This document shows positions 1 to 9,191 of a DNA stretch of 46,813 nt, piece by piece (position 1 is the first letter of the stretch; the number at the start of each line of letters is the position of its first letter). Position numbers and translations under genes: made by a program. The notes under the pieces were generated by a model that was given only the letters and a program-made list of their open reading frames with translations, did no database searches and was not told the DNA's origin. The stretch covers positions 1-46,813 of the forward strand of contig PNML01000014.1 of the NCBI GenBank assembly GCA_013823635.1. The letters run 5' to 3'. The stretch is from Polaromonas sp. (GTDB taxonomy: Bacteria > Pseudomonadota > Gammaproteobacteria > Burkholderiales > Burkholderiaceae_C).

Positions 1-249
1 ATCGTTCACCACCTTGGCACCGGTCACCTTGTCCACGGTGATGGCCTCCACGGGACACGCGTGCAGGCACCAGGCCTCGTCGCACTGCGTGCAGGTGTAG
101 GGCACCTTTTTGCCCGTGTGGTGGAAGTCGAACACCTTGATGCGCGACTTGCTGGTGGCAAAGGTGCCGGTGTTCTCGTAAGAACACGCCATTTCACACT
201 GCAAACACCCGGTGCATTTGTCGGGGTTGATGTGCAGGACTTTCTGCAT
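1..249 (-). CDS. 4Fe-4S ferredoxin-type protein, AorA-like (3' end cut by window)
   Basis: The first 83 residues are visible; the rest lies beyond the left edge. Two cysteine groups are seen: C12-x2-C15-x2-C18-x3-C22 and C53-x2-C56-x4-C61-x3-C65-P, typical of a multi-cluster ferredoxin with at least two 4Fe-4S centres. There is no signal peptide, so it should be cytoplasmic. The start ATG at 249 has a good AGGAG ribosome site. The sequence reads like the small electron-transfer subunit of tungsten aldehyde:ferredoxin oxidoreductase systems of the Aromatoleum type (AorA). That fits the tungstate transporter further right. A ferredoxin subunit of some other molybdo- or tungsto-enzyme is the alternative; the missing downstream gene would decide. 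The divergent regulator at 519 may control it. Confidence 0.6.
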   Translation of the reverse strand, partial: MQKVLHINPDKCTGCLQCEMACSYENTGTFATSKSRIKVFDFHHTGKKVPYTCTQCDEAWCLHACPVEAITVDKVTGAKVVND

Positions 250-402
250 GGTGCTGTCTCCTGTTGGGTGGGGTCAAAGGGCTTCAGGTATGAAGCCGCC
301 TGCCTATGAAGGGTTGTGCATGGCCATTGTTGGAGCGCCAGGCGGCACGGCGATCAGGGAAATCCCTAGTGCATCAGGGGTCAACGGCGGAAATTCTCAA
401 AA

Positions 403-417
403 TGAAACACTGTTTAA
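403..417. promoter_or_regulatory. Possible operator between AorA-like gene and regulator
   Basis: TGAAACA-C-TGTTTAA is an inverted repeat with one mismatch in the divergent intergenic region. Its place between two divergent genes suggests a regulator site. An in-frame ATG at 402 overlaps it, which favours a later start for the regulator gene. No convincing -24/-12 pair was seen near it. Confidence 0.3.
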
Positions 418-518
418 ATGACGCAGTGCCCGCCATGGCAGGCACCATCTGCCTCGTCACCGCCGTCGAACCCGCGCTTTTCCAGTACCCAGTACCGACC
501 CAGTCACCGCTTGCCCAC

Positions 519-1637
519 ATGCACCCAGTGCCGCACCCACCAGACCAACACCGGCTTGCGCAGATTGCCCAGGCACGCCTGGCCTTGCGCAGCCACGGCG
601 CGTTGGCCGTCGACGCACCGCTGGAACCCTGGATACGCCGTTCCTGGCAGCGTTGTCTGTCCCAGGGACAGACACCCGGCCAGCGCGTGGTGTTCAACCC
701 GGTGTCGGCACCCGCGGTGGCGCAGGCACTGGAGCACAGCCGTGCGCTGCTGGCCGCGGCACAGCCCGTCATCCATTCGCTGGCCCGCGCCATGGCCGAC
801 ACGCGTTACTTCGCCATCCTCACCGATGCGCGGGGCGTGGTCATCAACGTGCACGGCCCCATCGACCGGCACGACCCCCACGCCGCCCTGATTGCGCGGG
901 TGGGGCTTGACCTGTCCGAGCAGGCGGTGGGAACCACCGCCATTGGCGCCACCCTGGTCGAGCAGCAGCCCGTGTGGCTGCACCGGGGCGAGCATTTCTT
1001 CGACGACACCAGCATGTACAGCTGCGCCGGTGCGCCCCTGTTCGGACCGGACGGCCAATGCGTGGGCATGCTGGACCTGACCGGCGTCAACGTGCCCGAG
1101 CGCCGGGCCTTGAAGCATCTGGTCACCCAGTCGGCCCGCAGCATCGAAAACGCCCTCACCCTGGCCTTGCCCCACCAGTTGCTGCTGCGCCTCAACTGGC
1201 CAGGTCGCGTGCTGGGTGAAGACAGCGACGGACTGGTGTGTGTGGATGCCGACGGCCACATCACCGGCACCAACCGCGCTGCCGCCGACATGCTCAACCT
1301 GGTGTCGCTGCACCCGTCCGTGCACTGCAGCGAGGTGTTTGCCGTGCCCACCGACAGCCTGTTCGACACCGCCCGCACCCAGCGTGGCGCGACCGAGCTG
1401 CCGCTGTGGTCGGGCTTGCGGCTGCAAGTGCTGGTGCAAGGCAGCCATGTGGGTCAAAGCAACAGCGGGGTGCGGCACACGGCTGGCCACGGCGTGCCCC
1501 TGAAAGACGTGGAAACCGCCCTCATCCGCAAGGCGGTGGAAGAAGCCCGTGGCAACGTGATGGAGGCCGCCCGCGCCCTGGGCATCAGCCGGGCCACGGT
1601 GTACCGCAAGCTGGGCAAGCCCCGCCACGCGGGCTGA
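519..1637 (+). CDS. AcoR-like regulator: GAF, PAS-like and Fis-type HTH, no AAA+ domain
   Basis: A 372-residue protein. The N-terminal part (RRSWQRCL motif near residue 30) and GAF domain (about 50-210, with the family segment QAVGTTAIGA) match AcoR-type sensors of small carbonyl or alcohol compounds. A PAS-like stretch follows (VDADGHITGTNRAAADM), then directly a Fis-type helix-turn-helix (NVMEAARALGISRATVYRKL) at the C-terminus. The AAA+ ATPase with Walker A and GAFTGA found in sigma54 activators is absent, so it cannot act as a classical sigma54 activator. It is divergent from the ferredoxin-type gene and probably controls it. The start is uncertain: the frame is open upstream with ATGs at 402 and 435, none with a strong ribosome site; 519 was chosen because the family usually begins near this point. 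Confidence 0.75.
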   Translation: MHPVPHPPDQHRLAQIAQARLALRSHGALAVDAPLEPWIRRSWQRCLSQGQTPGQRVVFNPVSAPAVAQALEHSRALLAAAQPVIHSLARAMADTRYFAILTDARGVVINVHGPIDRHDPHAALIARVGLDLSEQAVGTTAIGATLVEQQPVWLHRGEHFFDDTSMYSCAGAPLFGPDGQCVGMLDLTGVNVPERRALKHLVTQSARSIENALTLALPHQLLLRLNWPGRVLGEDSDGLVCVDADGHITGTNRAAADMLNLVSLHPSVHCSEVFAVPTDSLFDTARTQRGATELPLWSGLRLQVLVQGSHVGQSNSGVRHTAGHGVPLKDVETALIRKAVEEARGNVMEAARALGISRATVYRKLGKPRHAG

Positions 1638-1714
1638 AGGCCAAGCCACCGCTCACCCGGCCACCTCGGCAGCCTCCGGCAGGGCAACCGACGGCGCAGC
1701 GGGCACCCCCGCCC

Positions 1715-3817
1715 TCAACCGCCCAGGCTGCGACTGAACACCACGCCCAGCATCCAGGTGCGCCCCGGTGCCGACTCGAAAAAGCGGCGGTTGCTCTCGT
1801 TGGCAATGACCGAGCCCACGTAACGGGTGTTGCCCACATTGTCCAGCCGCACGAATTCGCGCACGCGCCAGGCACCCAGGCGCTGCTCCAGCCCCAGGCG
1901 CAGGTTGACCACCGTGCTGGCCCGCGTGCGGTCGCTGTTGACGTCGTCCACCCACATGCCCGACTGGTGCACCACCTCGACGGCGCTGGTCAAACCCGGC
2001 CACGCCTGGGGCTGCCAGGCCAGCTCGGCAAACGCGGCGCGCGCCACCGTGCCCGGAATGCGGTTGCCCGCCGCCACCGCACTGGTGCCCGAGCCAAAGC
2101 CCTGGGCAAAACGGGCATTGAGGGCTGACAGCGCCAGGTGGGTGCGCCAGTTGCGCCCCAGCTGGCCCGAATAGGCCAGCTCCACGCCACTGCGGCGGGT
2201 GGCGGCTGCGTTGGTGTACAGGGTTCTGCCCCCCGCGCTGGAGGCCACCACCAACTCGTCGTCGGTGGCGATGTGGAAGGCCGCCACGTCCAGCCGGTGG
2301 CCGGGTGCCAGCTGGGTTTTCAAACCCAGCTCGGTGTGCACGCTGCGTGCGGCGCGCAGTTGCAGGTTGGGCCCGCTGCCGCCCGCACGGTAGGCCAGCT
2401 CGGTGAAGGTGGGTGTTTCCAGCCCACGCCCCACGTTGGCATAAAGGTTGGTGGTCTCGCTCAGGTGCCGAGTCACCCCCAGCACCGGGTTGACGCCACT
2501 GAAGCTGGCGCGCCCACTGTCGTCGGGGTTGGTGGCGGTGATAAAGCGGTCGGTCACACCAAAGCGCACGCGGTTGCTGCGCAGCCCGGCCAGCAGGCTC
2601 CAGTCGGCGTTCAGCCACCAGCGCGCCTGCGCATAGGCGCCCGTGCTGCTGACGGTGTCGTCCTCGTCACGCTTGAGCGCACCTTGCACCCCCAAGTTAT
2701 TGATGTAGCCCTGGCGCCGCTCAGTCATGCGCTCGTGGTCCAGCCCCACGGTGGTGTCCAGCCGACCTTCACCCAAAGGCACTTGGTGGGTGTACTGCAG
2801 TCCCAGGCCGCTGAAGCGCCGGTCCAGCCGAACAATGCCACCGGCGGCAGTGGCCGCGTTCTGTGCGCTCAACGGAATGCTCAGGCGGTTGAACAGCTCG
2901 CGCTCGCCCGTGTACACCTTGGCCGTCAGGCGGCGGTGCTCGTCCAGGCGGTGCTCGGCCACCAGGCCCACCTGGTTTTGCGACACCGATTTGCCCGTCT
3001 GGTGGTCGCGGGTGCGGTTGTCGGCCTGGCGCGGATTGGCCTCCCACTGGGCGCGGGTCAGCCCCTGCGGGTCGTCGGAGGTGGGCTGGTCAAACAGGTT
3101 GGCCACCAGCGTCACGCGGGTGTCGGGGGTGGCGTCGAAGCGCCATTTGCCGTTGAAGTGGCGGCGCTGGGCGGCGCTGTGGTCGCGGTAGCCATCGGTT
3201 TCAAAACCGCTGGCGTCCATCACGTAGTTCAGCCGCCCGCTCTGGCCCGCCGCAAACAACCCCAGGCGCCGCAGGCCGTCTGACCCCACGAACACCGAGG
3301 CCCCTGCCTCGGGCGTGGCGGGGCCATCGGCGGTGAACACCTGCACCACCCCCCCGGCGGCGTTGCCATGCAACTGCGCCAACGGCCCCCGCAACACCTC
3401 GATGCGCTGTGCCGACGACAGGCTGACCGTGGACGCCTGACCCTGCCCGTCGGGCATGGAGGCCGGAATGCCGTCCACCACCAGGCGCACGCCCCGTATG
3501 CCAAACGGCGAGCGCGAGCCCTGGCCCCGGATGGACAGCTGCAGGTCTTGCGCGTAGTTCTGCCGGTTGAGCGCGGTGATGCCGGGCACGCGGTTGAGCG
3601 ACTCCGACAGGTTGACCTGCGGGCCCGCCGCCTCGATGGCCTCGCGCCCCACGGCCTGAACAGCGGCGGGGGCATCCAAGCTGGCTTGTGCCTCGCGGCT
3701 GGCACTGATCACCACCTCGCTCAGCGTCTGGGCAGACGCCACGCCGGCGGTGGCAGCACAGGCCAGGGCAATGGCCTGGGTGAGACGGGAAGGCGGTGTG
3801 CGGCGCAAGGGGTTCAA
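1715..3817 (-). CDS. TonB-dependent outer-membrane receptor
   Basis: A 700-residue protein: signal peptide (LTQAIALACAATAGVASAQ), plug domain (about 30-150, with LSESLNRVPGI and IEVLRGP), and a beta-barrel ending in an aromatic-rich strand (MLGVVFSRSLGG). It imports a scarce metal chelate, cofactor or other large solute across the outer membrane; the ligand cannot be read from sequence. The start is probably TTG at 3817, with GGAG six bases upstream; no ATG lies in frame before the signal peptide. A near-perfect sigma54 promoter and an activator-like palindrome lie upstream, the same arrangement as the quinoprotein genes in this window. By context a lanthanide-chelate or PQQ receptor is attractive, but that is inference. 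A siderophore, copper or cobalamin receptor is possible. Confidence 0.85.
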   Translation of the reverse strand: MNPLRRTPPSRLTQAIALACAATAGVASAQTLSEVVISASREAQASLDAPAAVQAVGREAIEAAGPQVNLSESLNRVPGITALNRQNYAQDLQLSIRGQGSRSPFGIRGVRLVVDGIPASMPDGQGQASTVSLSSAQRIEVLRGPLAQLHGNAAGGVVQVFTADGPATPEAGASVFVGSDGLRRLGLFAAGQSGRLNYVMDASGFETDGYRDHSAAQRRHFNGKWRFDATPDTRVTLVANLFDQPTSDDPQGLTRAQWEANPRQADNRTRDHQTGKSVSQNQVGLVAEHRLDEHRRLTAKVYTGERELFNRLSIPLSAQNAATAAGGIVRLDRRFSGLGLQYTHQVPLGEGRLDTTVGLDHERMTERRQGYINNLGVQGALKRDEDDTVSSTGAYAQARWWLNADWSLLAGLRSNRVRFGVTDRFITATNPDDSGRASFSGVNPVLGVTRHLSETTNLYANVGRGLETPTFTELAYRAGGSGPNLQLRAARSVHTELGLKTQLAPGHRLDVAAFHIATDDELVVASSAGGRTLYTNAAATRRSGVELAYSGQLGRNWRTHLALSALNARFAQGFGSGTSAVAAGNRIPGTVARAAFAELAWQPQAWPGLTSAVEVVHQSGMWVDDVNSDRTRASTVVNLRLGLEQRLGAWRVREFVRLDNVGNTRYVGSVIANESNRRFFESAPGRTWMLGVVFSRSLGG

Positions 3818-3884
3818 GGTGGTCTCCGGTGTAGGTATGGGGCATGGCTCGCCTGGTTCACGGGCTGGGTCCGGCTTGCTCCTT

Positions 3885-3900
3885 GGCAAGCCCCGTGCCA
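3885..3900 (-). promoter_or_regulatory. Sigma54 (-24/-12) promoter of the TonB receptor
   Basis: On the minus strand TGGCAC-N5-TTGCC matches the sigma54 consensus at every invariant base (GG and GC 12 bases apart). Transcription should start near 3874, giving a leader of about 57 bases before the TTG start. The -12 box lies in a hairpin-forming stretch (GGCTTGC-N6-GCAAGCC). Confidence 0.7.
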
Positions 3901-4042
3901 GCGCTCCCATCGACCACGTCGCGCGCCCGACTCCACCCCCGCGCACAGTGACTGCGCCGACGCCCGGTGACCCACGGCGGGTCAGGTGCGGAACCTCATC
4001 CACCCGCCCTGCAACACCTGCCCTGCCACAGGTGCTCAGAAA

Positions 4043-4059
4043 TGTGACACCTTGGCACA
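4043..4059. promoter_or_regulatory. Candidate upstream activator site for the TonB receptor
   Basis: TGTGAC-N5-GGCACA is an inverted repeat with one mismatch, about 150 bases upstream of the -24 element, a usual distance for a sigma54 activator. It has the same TGT-N11-ACA layout as sites at 9021 and 21317. Confidence 0.5.
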
Positions 4060-4097
4060 ATCCTGGTAGCCGCTGCCAGCGCAAGTCCACAGCTCCG

Positions 4098-5027
4098 TCA
4101 GCGCGGCGATGCGTTGGCGCCCGCAGGCGGCTGCGACGCAGGCGCACGGAGTTCGCTGCGCACCACCAGCCAGAGTCCTGCCAGCACAGCCGCCAGCCCG
4201 GCGGCACCGGCCACACCGGGCTGCTCGCCCACCACCAGAATGGCCAGCACAAAAGCCGTCATCGGTTCGGCCAGCGCCAGCACCACACCCGTGGCGGCCG
4301 AGATGTGCCGCAGCGCGTGGCTGAACAGCAGGTAGGCCACCCCGGTGCTCACCACACCCAGCCACACCACGACGGCCACGTCATCGGTGTGCAGTTGTGG
4401 CGCCCCGGACAGTGCCGCCGCACCGGGCATGGCCAGCAACGCGGCCAGGCTGAACACCGTGGTCGTCACGGCGGCGGGCGATGCGCCCATGACCATGCGC
4501 TGGTTGACCAGCGCATAGCTGGCATAAGACAGGCCCGCCAGCAGACACAGCAACACGCCCGACAGTGAAACACTGTCGGCGGCCCCGCCCGCCGTGGCCA
4601 GGGTCACCACCCCCGCCACCGCGACGCCCGTGCCCAGCCACCAGGTGGGTGTGGGCAATACCCGGGTGATGAGCGCCTGCAGCAAACCGGCCCACACGGG
4701 CCCGCTGCCCAGCGCGAGCGCCGTGCCCACGGCAATGCCACAGGCCCGCACACCGGCAAAGAACGCGAGGTTGTAGGCACACATGCACACAGCCGCCAGG
4801 GCAACACCGCGCCAAGGCAGGCCGCGCCAGGCGGTGCGTGCCAAGGCCGGGCGGTCGCTCAGCCACAGCACGGGCCAGAAAAACAGGGCAGCCACGGCCA
4901 GCCGCAACGCCCCAACCCAGTAGGAGGAGAGTTGGGGCGGCGCAAAACTCTGCGCCGTGCCGGTGGTACCCCAAAGCATTGCCGCGACCAGTACCATGGC
5001 CATGCCGCGTAAGGTGGGTGCATTCAT
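4098..5027 (-). CDS. EamA-family (DMT superfamily) inner-membrane transporter
   Basis: A 309-residue protein with about ten hydrophobic segments forming two EamA repeats. Each repeat has the small-residue-rich helices usual in drug/metabolite exporters (for example AMLWGTTGTAQSFAP near the N-terminus and LAEPMTAFVLAILVVGEQP near residue 250). Such proteins export amino acids, metabolites or toxic compounds; the substrate is unknown. It lies 52 bases downstream of the AraC-type gene on the same strand, so that regulator and the transporter probably form one unit. The start ATG at 5027 has only a weak ribosome site. It sits between the TonB receptor and the AraC gene with no obvious link to alcohol oxidation. 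Confidence 0.9.
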   Translation of the reverse strand: MNAPTLRGMAMVLVAAMLWGTTGTAQSFAPPQLSSYWVGALRLAVAALFFWPVLWLSDRPALARTAWRGLPWRGVALAAVCMCAYNLAFFAGVRACGIAVGTALALGSGPVWAGLLQALITRVLPTPTWWLGTGVAVAGVVTLATAGGAADSVSLSGVLLCLLAGLSYASYALVNQRMVMGASPAAVTTTVFSLAALLAMPGAAALSGAPQLHTDDVAVVVWLGVVSTGVAYLLFSHALRHISAATGVVLALAEPMTAFVLAILVVGEQPGVAGAAGLAAVLAGLWLVVRSELRAPASQPPAGANASPR

Positions 5028-5079
5028 GCCCGCATCGTCGCTGAATGCGGCCCCCCAAATGTCGAGCGACGCTTGTCCT

Positions 5080-5817
5080 TCAGGTGCGCCGCAGATCCCG
5101 CACGCCCACGCCACGCTCACGCCGCAACGCATACAGCAACGCGCTGGCACTGGCATAGCCCACCTGTGCGGCCACCGTGTCGCCCGGCCAACCGGCGCGC
5201 AACAGGCGTTCGGCAGCATTCAAGCGGCGCTCGCGCAGCCAGGCCTGCGGTGTCAGCCCGGTCAAGGACCGCCAGCGGGCATGGAACTGGGGCACGGACA
5301 GCGCAAACCGCGCGGCCATGCGTGCGGCAGGCCAGTCCTCATGCAGGCACTCGTCCACCGCTTTTTCCAGCACCACGGTGTCGAGTCGGCGGCGGGGCAG
5401 CGCACGCCGCGCCGCGCGGGCGTAGTCGAGCCAGGCGTCCACCGCCAGGCCCTGTGGCCGGCCAGCCGCCAAGGCCAGGGAGCGAACGCGGTCGAACTCG
5501 CGCGCCGCCGGCACGTCCACCACGCACACCTCGGCCCCATGCCGGGCCGCGGAGCCGTGCAATGCACCCGCCGGAACGACGAGCCCAGTCGCGGCATCCA
5601 CGCGCATCAGGTGCCCACCCACCTCGACCTCCAGGCACCCGTTCACGCCAAACAGCAACTGTGCATGCCCATGCGCATGCGCACCATGGTCACCGCGGTA
5701 GCGGCGCCATTCAACGCTGTGGGCGGGAGAGGGGCCGGTGTTGGCCATCGGGTGACGCATCCCCTGCACTGTACCGTGGCCCATGCCATCGGGCACCGTG
5801 GGCAACGCAAGGCTCAT
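5080..5817 (-). CDS. AraC-family transcriptional regulator
   Basis: A 245-residue protein with an N-terminal cupin-like sensing half (GAHAHGHAQLLFGVNG, then VVPAGALHG) and a C-terminal AraC double helix-turn-helix (about 150-245, containing QFHARWRSLTGLTPQAWLRE and VGYASASALLYALRRE). It should bind DNA in response to a small ligand, and the adjacent EamA transporter is the likely target. Several in-frame starts exist (GTG 5826, ATG 5817, ATG 5757, ATG 5748); 5817 has a modest GGGA-type site. The cupin part begins soon after residue 30, so the true N-terminus may be shorter. Confidence 0.85.
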   Translation of the reverse strand: MSLALPTVPDGMGHGTVQGMRHPMANTGPSPAHSVEWRRYRGDHGAHAHGHAQLLFGVNGCLEVEVGGHLMRVDAATGLVVPAGALHGSAARHGAEVCVVDVPAAREFDRVRSLALAAGRPQGLAVDAWLDYARAARRALPRRRLDTVVLEKAVDECLHEDWPAARMAARFALSVPQFHARWRSLTGLTPQAWLRERRLNAAERLLRAGWPGDTVAAQVGYASASALLYALRRERGVGVRDLRRT

Positions 5818-5847
5818 CCGTCCCACACCGGCGGGGATGGGATGTCC

Positions 5848-6219
5848 TCAGTCGTCCGATGCCGGAAACAGCTCGGCCAGTTCTTCGGGTGTGAACACGC
5901 GGGAGCGGGTGTGGAAGGCTTTGCCCTCGGGGCCTTCGAGTGAGAAGGTGCCACCGTGGCCTTCGATCACGTCGATGATGAGCTGGGTGTGGCGCCAGTA
6001 TTCGTACTGGGCTTTGCCGATGTAGAAGGGGCTGCCGCCGATGTCGCCCAGGTACACGTCCCCCGCGCCCATGGTGATTTCGCCGGGCAGGTAGCAGTTG
6101 GCGGCGCTGTTGTCGCAGCAGCCGCCTGACTGGTGAAACATCAGCTCGGGGCCGTGCTTGGTTTTGAGGAAGGCCACCAGTTCCAGTGCGGCGGGGGTGG
6201 CGATGACTTTGTCGACCAT
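5848..6219 (-). CDS. DUF779 family protein
   Basis: A 123-residue protein with the DUF779 signature: GPELMFHQSGGCCDNSAANCY near residue 27 and GDVYLGDIGG near 55, including vicinal cysteines and a third Cys that may bind metal or be redox-active. The family has no established function but is very often encoded directly after acetaldehyde-type aldehyde dehydrogenase genes, as here (117 bases downstream, same strand). It is probably an accessory of that enzyme. The start ATG at 6219 has an AGGAGA ribosome site; an upstream in-frame start is less likely. Confidence 0.88.
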   Translation of the reverse strand: MVDKVIATPAALELVAFLKTKHGPELMFHQSGGCCDNSAANCYLPGEITMGAGDVYLGDIGGSPFYIGKAQYEYWRHTQLIIDVIEGHGGTFSLEGPEGKAFHTRSRVFTPEELAELFPASDD

Positions 6220-6336
6220 GGCTATGTCTCCTGCTTGCATGTCGCTTTATTGGCGCTCGCTGCGCCGCGAACTGTGTGGGCGGCCCTTGGGTAGCCACGT
6301 CGAGGCCCCGCCGGGGGGAAGGGACTCAAGAGTCGG
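6220..6336 (-). other. GC-rich spacer between aldehyde dehydrogenase and DUF779 genes
   Basis: This 117-base gap carries several short GC-rich inverted stretches (for example GGCGCTCGCTGCGCC and CCCCGCCGGGG). It may be a processing or stabilising structure between the two cistrons. It has no T-tract, so it is not a clear terminator. Confidence 0.3.
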
Positions 6337-7857
<1,521 letters not shown>

Positions 7858-7927
7858 GCGGTCTCCTGAGTGTGAATGCTGGGTCAGCGTGGGTAGAAAA
7901 ATCGCCATTTCTGGACACCACTGCTTC

Positions 7928-7943
7928 CACACGTTCCGTGCCA
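7928..7943 (-). promoter_or_regulatory. Weak sigma54-like promoter for aldehyde dehydrogenase
   Basis: On the minus strand TGGCAC-N5-GTGTG has a perfect -24 box, but GT replaces the invariant GC at -12. The predicted leader (about 60 bases) resembles that of the TonB receptor. The imperfect -12 box makes this tentative. Confidence 0.3.
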
Positions 7944-8122
7944 AGTCACTCAGAAAAGTGGTAAACCGTTGATTTATTTGAACTTTGCCCTCGATTCACG
8001 AGGGATCGGAATGCCCGCACAGGGTGTGGGGAATGTCACAGGCATTTCAATCTGAGACACCCCGGGCACCCGGCGTGGCGCACTTGTGTTGCACCTCGGA
8101 CAGGGCCTGTATGCTGCCCCGT

Positions 8123-8935
8123 TCATACCCTGACGTCGCTCCCCCCGCCCTGCACCACCTGCAAAAACGCGGCTTCCCAGTCGGTCTGGCCGGTGTGGGC
8201 CAGCAACTCGGCGGGTGGGGCCTGAAACACCAGCTGCCCCCGGTGGAGGATGAGCAGGGCGTCGGCGTGGCGGGCCTCTTGTACCCAGTGCGTGGTCCAC
8301 AACACCGAGAGCTGGCGCTGGCGCACCAGCTCGGCCACCGAGGCCAGCAGGTGCTCGCGGCTGGCGGGGTCCAGGCCCACGGTGGCCTCGTCCATCAGCA
8401 GCACGCGGGGGCCGTGCAGCAGCGCACGCGCCAGCTCCACCTTGCGCCGGTTGCCGCCCGACAGCTCGCGCACGGTGCGCCGGGTTTGGTCTTGCAGGCC
8501 CATCCAGCCCAGCAGGGCCTCGGTGCGGGCCTGGGCATCGGCACGCACCAGACCGTGCAGGGCGGCGTGGTGGTCCATGTTCTGTTGCACGCTCAGGTCC
8601 ATGTCCAGCGTGGACTGCTGAAACACCACCCCCAGGTGCGCCAGCGCAGCGGCGGGCTGCGCGGTCAGGTCGTGCCCGCCCAGGTGGATGCGGCCCTCGT
8701 CGGGTACAAACAGGCCGCACAGCAGCTGCACCAGCGTCGATTTGCCCGCGCCGTTGGGCCCCAGCAGCACCCACCACTGACCCAGCGGCAGCGCCAGCGA
8801 CACGCCCTTCAGTGCGTGCACCGGGCCGTAGCGTTTGTGCAAACCTTGGGCTTGCAACACCAGCTCGGCTGCCGCTGGTGGCTGGGAGGGGGGTGGTGGC
8901 TGTTGGGGTGGCTGAGGGTCTTGCATGGAGCGCAT
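8123..8935 (-). CDS. ABC transporter ATP-binding protein, PQQ-alcohol-dehydrogenase-associated type
   Basis: A 270-residue ATPase with Walker A GPNGAGKS near residue 60, ABC signature LSGGN, and Walker B VLLMDEATVGLD followed by the H-loop TTHW. A proline-rich N-terminus (QPPQQPPPPSQPP) precedes the core. It resembles the ATPases that serve ABC-2 type permeases in PQQ-dependent alcohol dehydrogenase clusters (PedA/PedC neighbourhood). Its presumed partners, the substrate-binding protein (10226) and permease (11435), lie on the opposite strand behind a divergent promoter region. The start is either ATG 8935 or 8926; neither has a strong ribosome site. The transported compound is unknown. Confidence 0.88.
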   Translation of the reverse strand: MRSMQDPQPPQQPPPPSQPPAAAELVLQAQGLHKRYGPVHALKGVSLALPLGQWWVLLGPNGAGKSTLVQLLCGLFVPDEGRIHLGGHDLTAQPAAALAHLGVVFQQSTLDMDLSVQQNMDHHAALHGLVRADAQARTEALLGWMGLQDQTRRTVRELSGGNRRKVELARALLHGPRVLLMDEATVGLDPASREHLLASVAELVRQRQLSVLWTTHWVQEARHADALLILHRGQLVFQAPPAELLAHTGQTDWEAAFLQVVQGGGSDVRV

Positions 8936-9020
8936 GGTAGCGGTGCCATCGCCGTGCGACACCGGTTTTTTCTGGCGCGGCGGGGTGGGAGGGGGCCATC
9001 GCGCTGCGCTGCCACAACGC

Positions 9021-9037
9021 CTGTTCCAGATTGGAAC
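9021..9037. promoter_or_regulatory. Candidate activator site for propeller operon
   Basis: TGTTCC-AGATT-GGAACA is a perfect 6-5-6 inverted repeat, about 107 bases upstream of the sigma54 promoter at 9144. It matches the TGT-N11-ACA layout of the sites at 4043 and 21317. Confidence 0.6.
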
Positions 9038-9143
9038 AACTGGCACACCCCACCACGTGCCATCGGCTGCCCAGGGGTCCACGGGCGGGCCAAAACCGGG
9101 GGTATTCCCGCAGGTTTTGGCCGCAGGATCCAGCCGCACCCGG

Positions 9144-9159
9144 TGGCCCGGCGCTTGCT
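9144..9159 (+). promoter_or_regulatory. Sigma54 promoter of the propeller operon
   Basis: TGGCCC-N5-TTGCT matches the sigma54 -24/-12 consensus with one deviation (C for A at the fifth base of the -24 box). Transcription should start near 9170. That leaves a very short leader and favours the GTG start at 9192 over an ATG at 9180, because the ribosome site of the latter would not be transcribed. Confidence 0.65.
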
Positions 9160-9191
9160 TTCCTGAGGGGCAAAAACCAATGGAGACACCT

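Noticed and set aside
504-1649. Minus-strand open frame opposite the GAF/HTH regulator
   Set aside because: It has no recognisable domain, whereas the plus strand carries GAF and HTH motifs.
3818-4040. Cobalamin riboswitch in the leader of the TonB receptor
   Set aside because: A GTCACTGTGC stretch and GGAGACC near the start recall B12 boxes, but the core GGGAA...GGTG segment is missing, and the sigma54 promoter would place most of it outside the transcript.
4052-4068. Sigma54-like TTGGCAC on the plus strand
   Set aside because: The -12 position lacks GC, no plus-strand gene follows, and the sequence belongs to the palindrome at 4043-4059.
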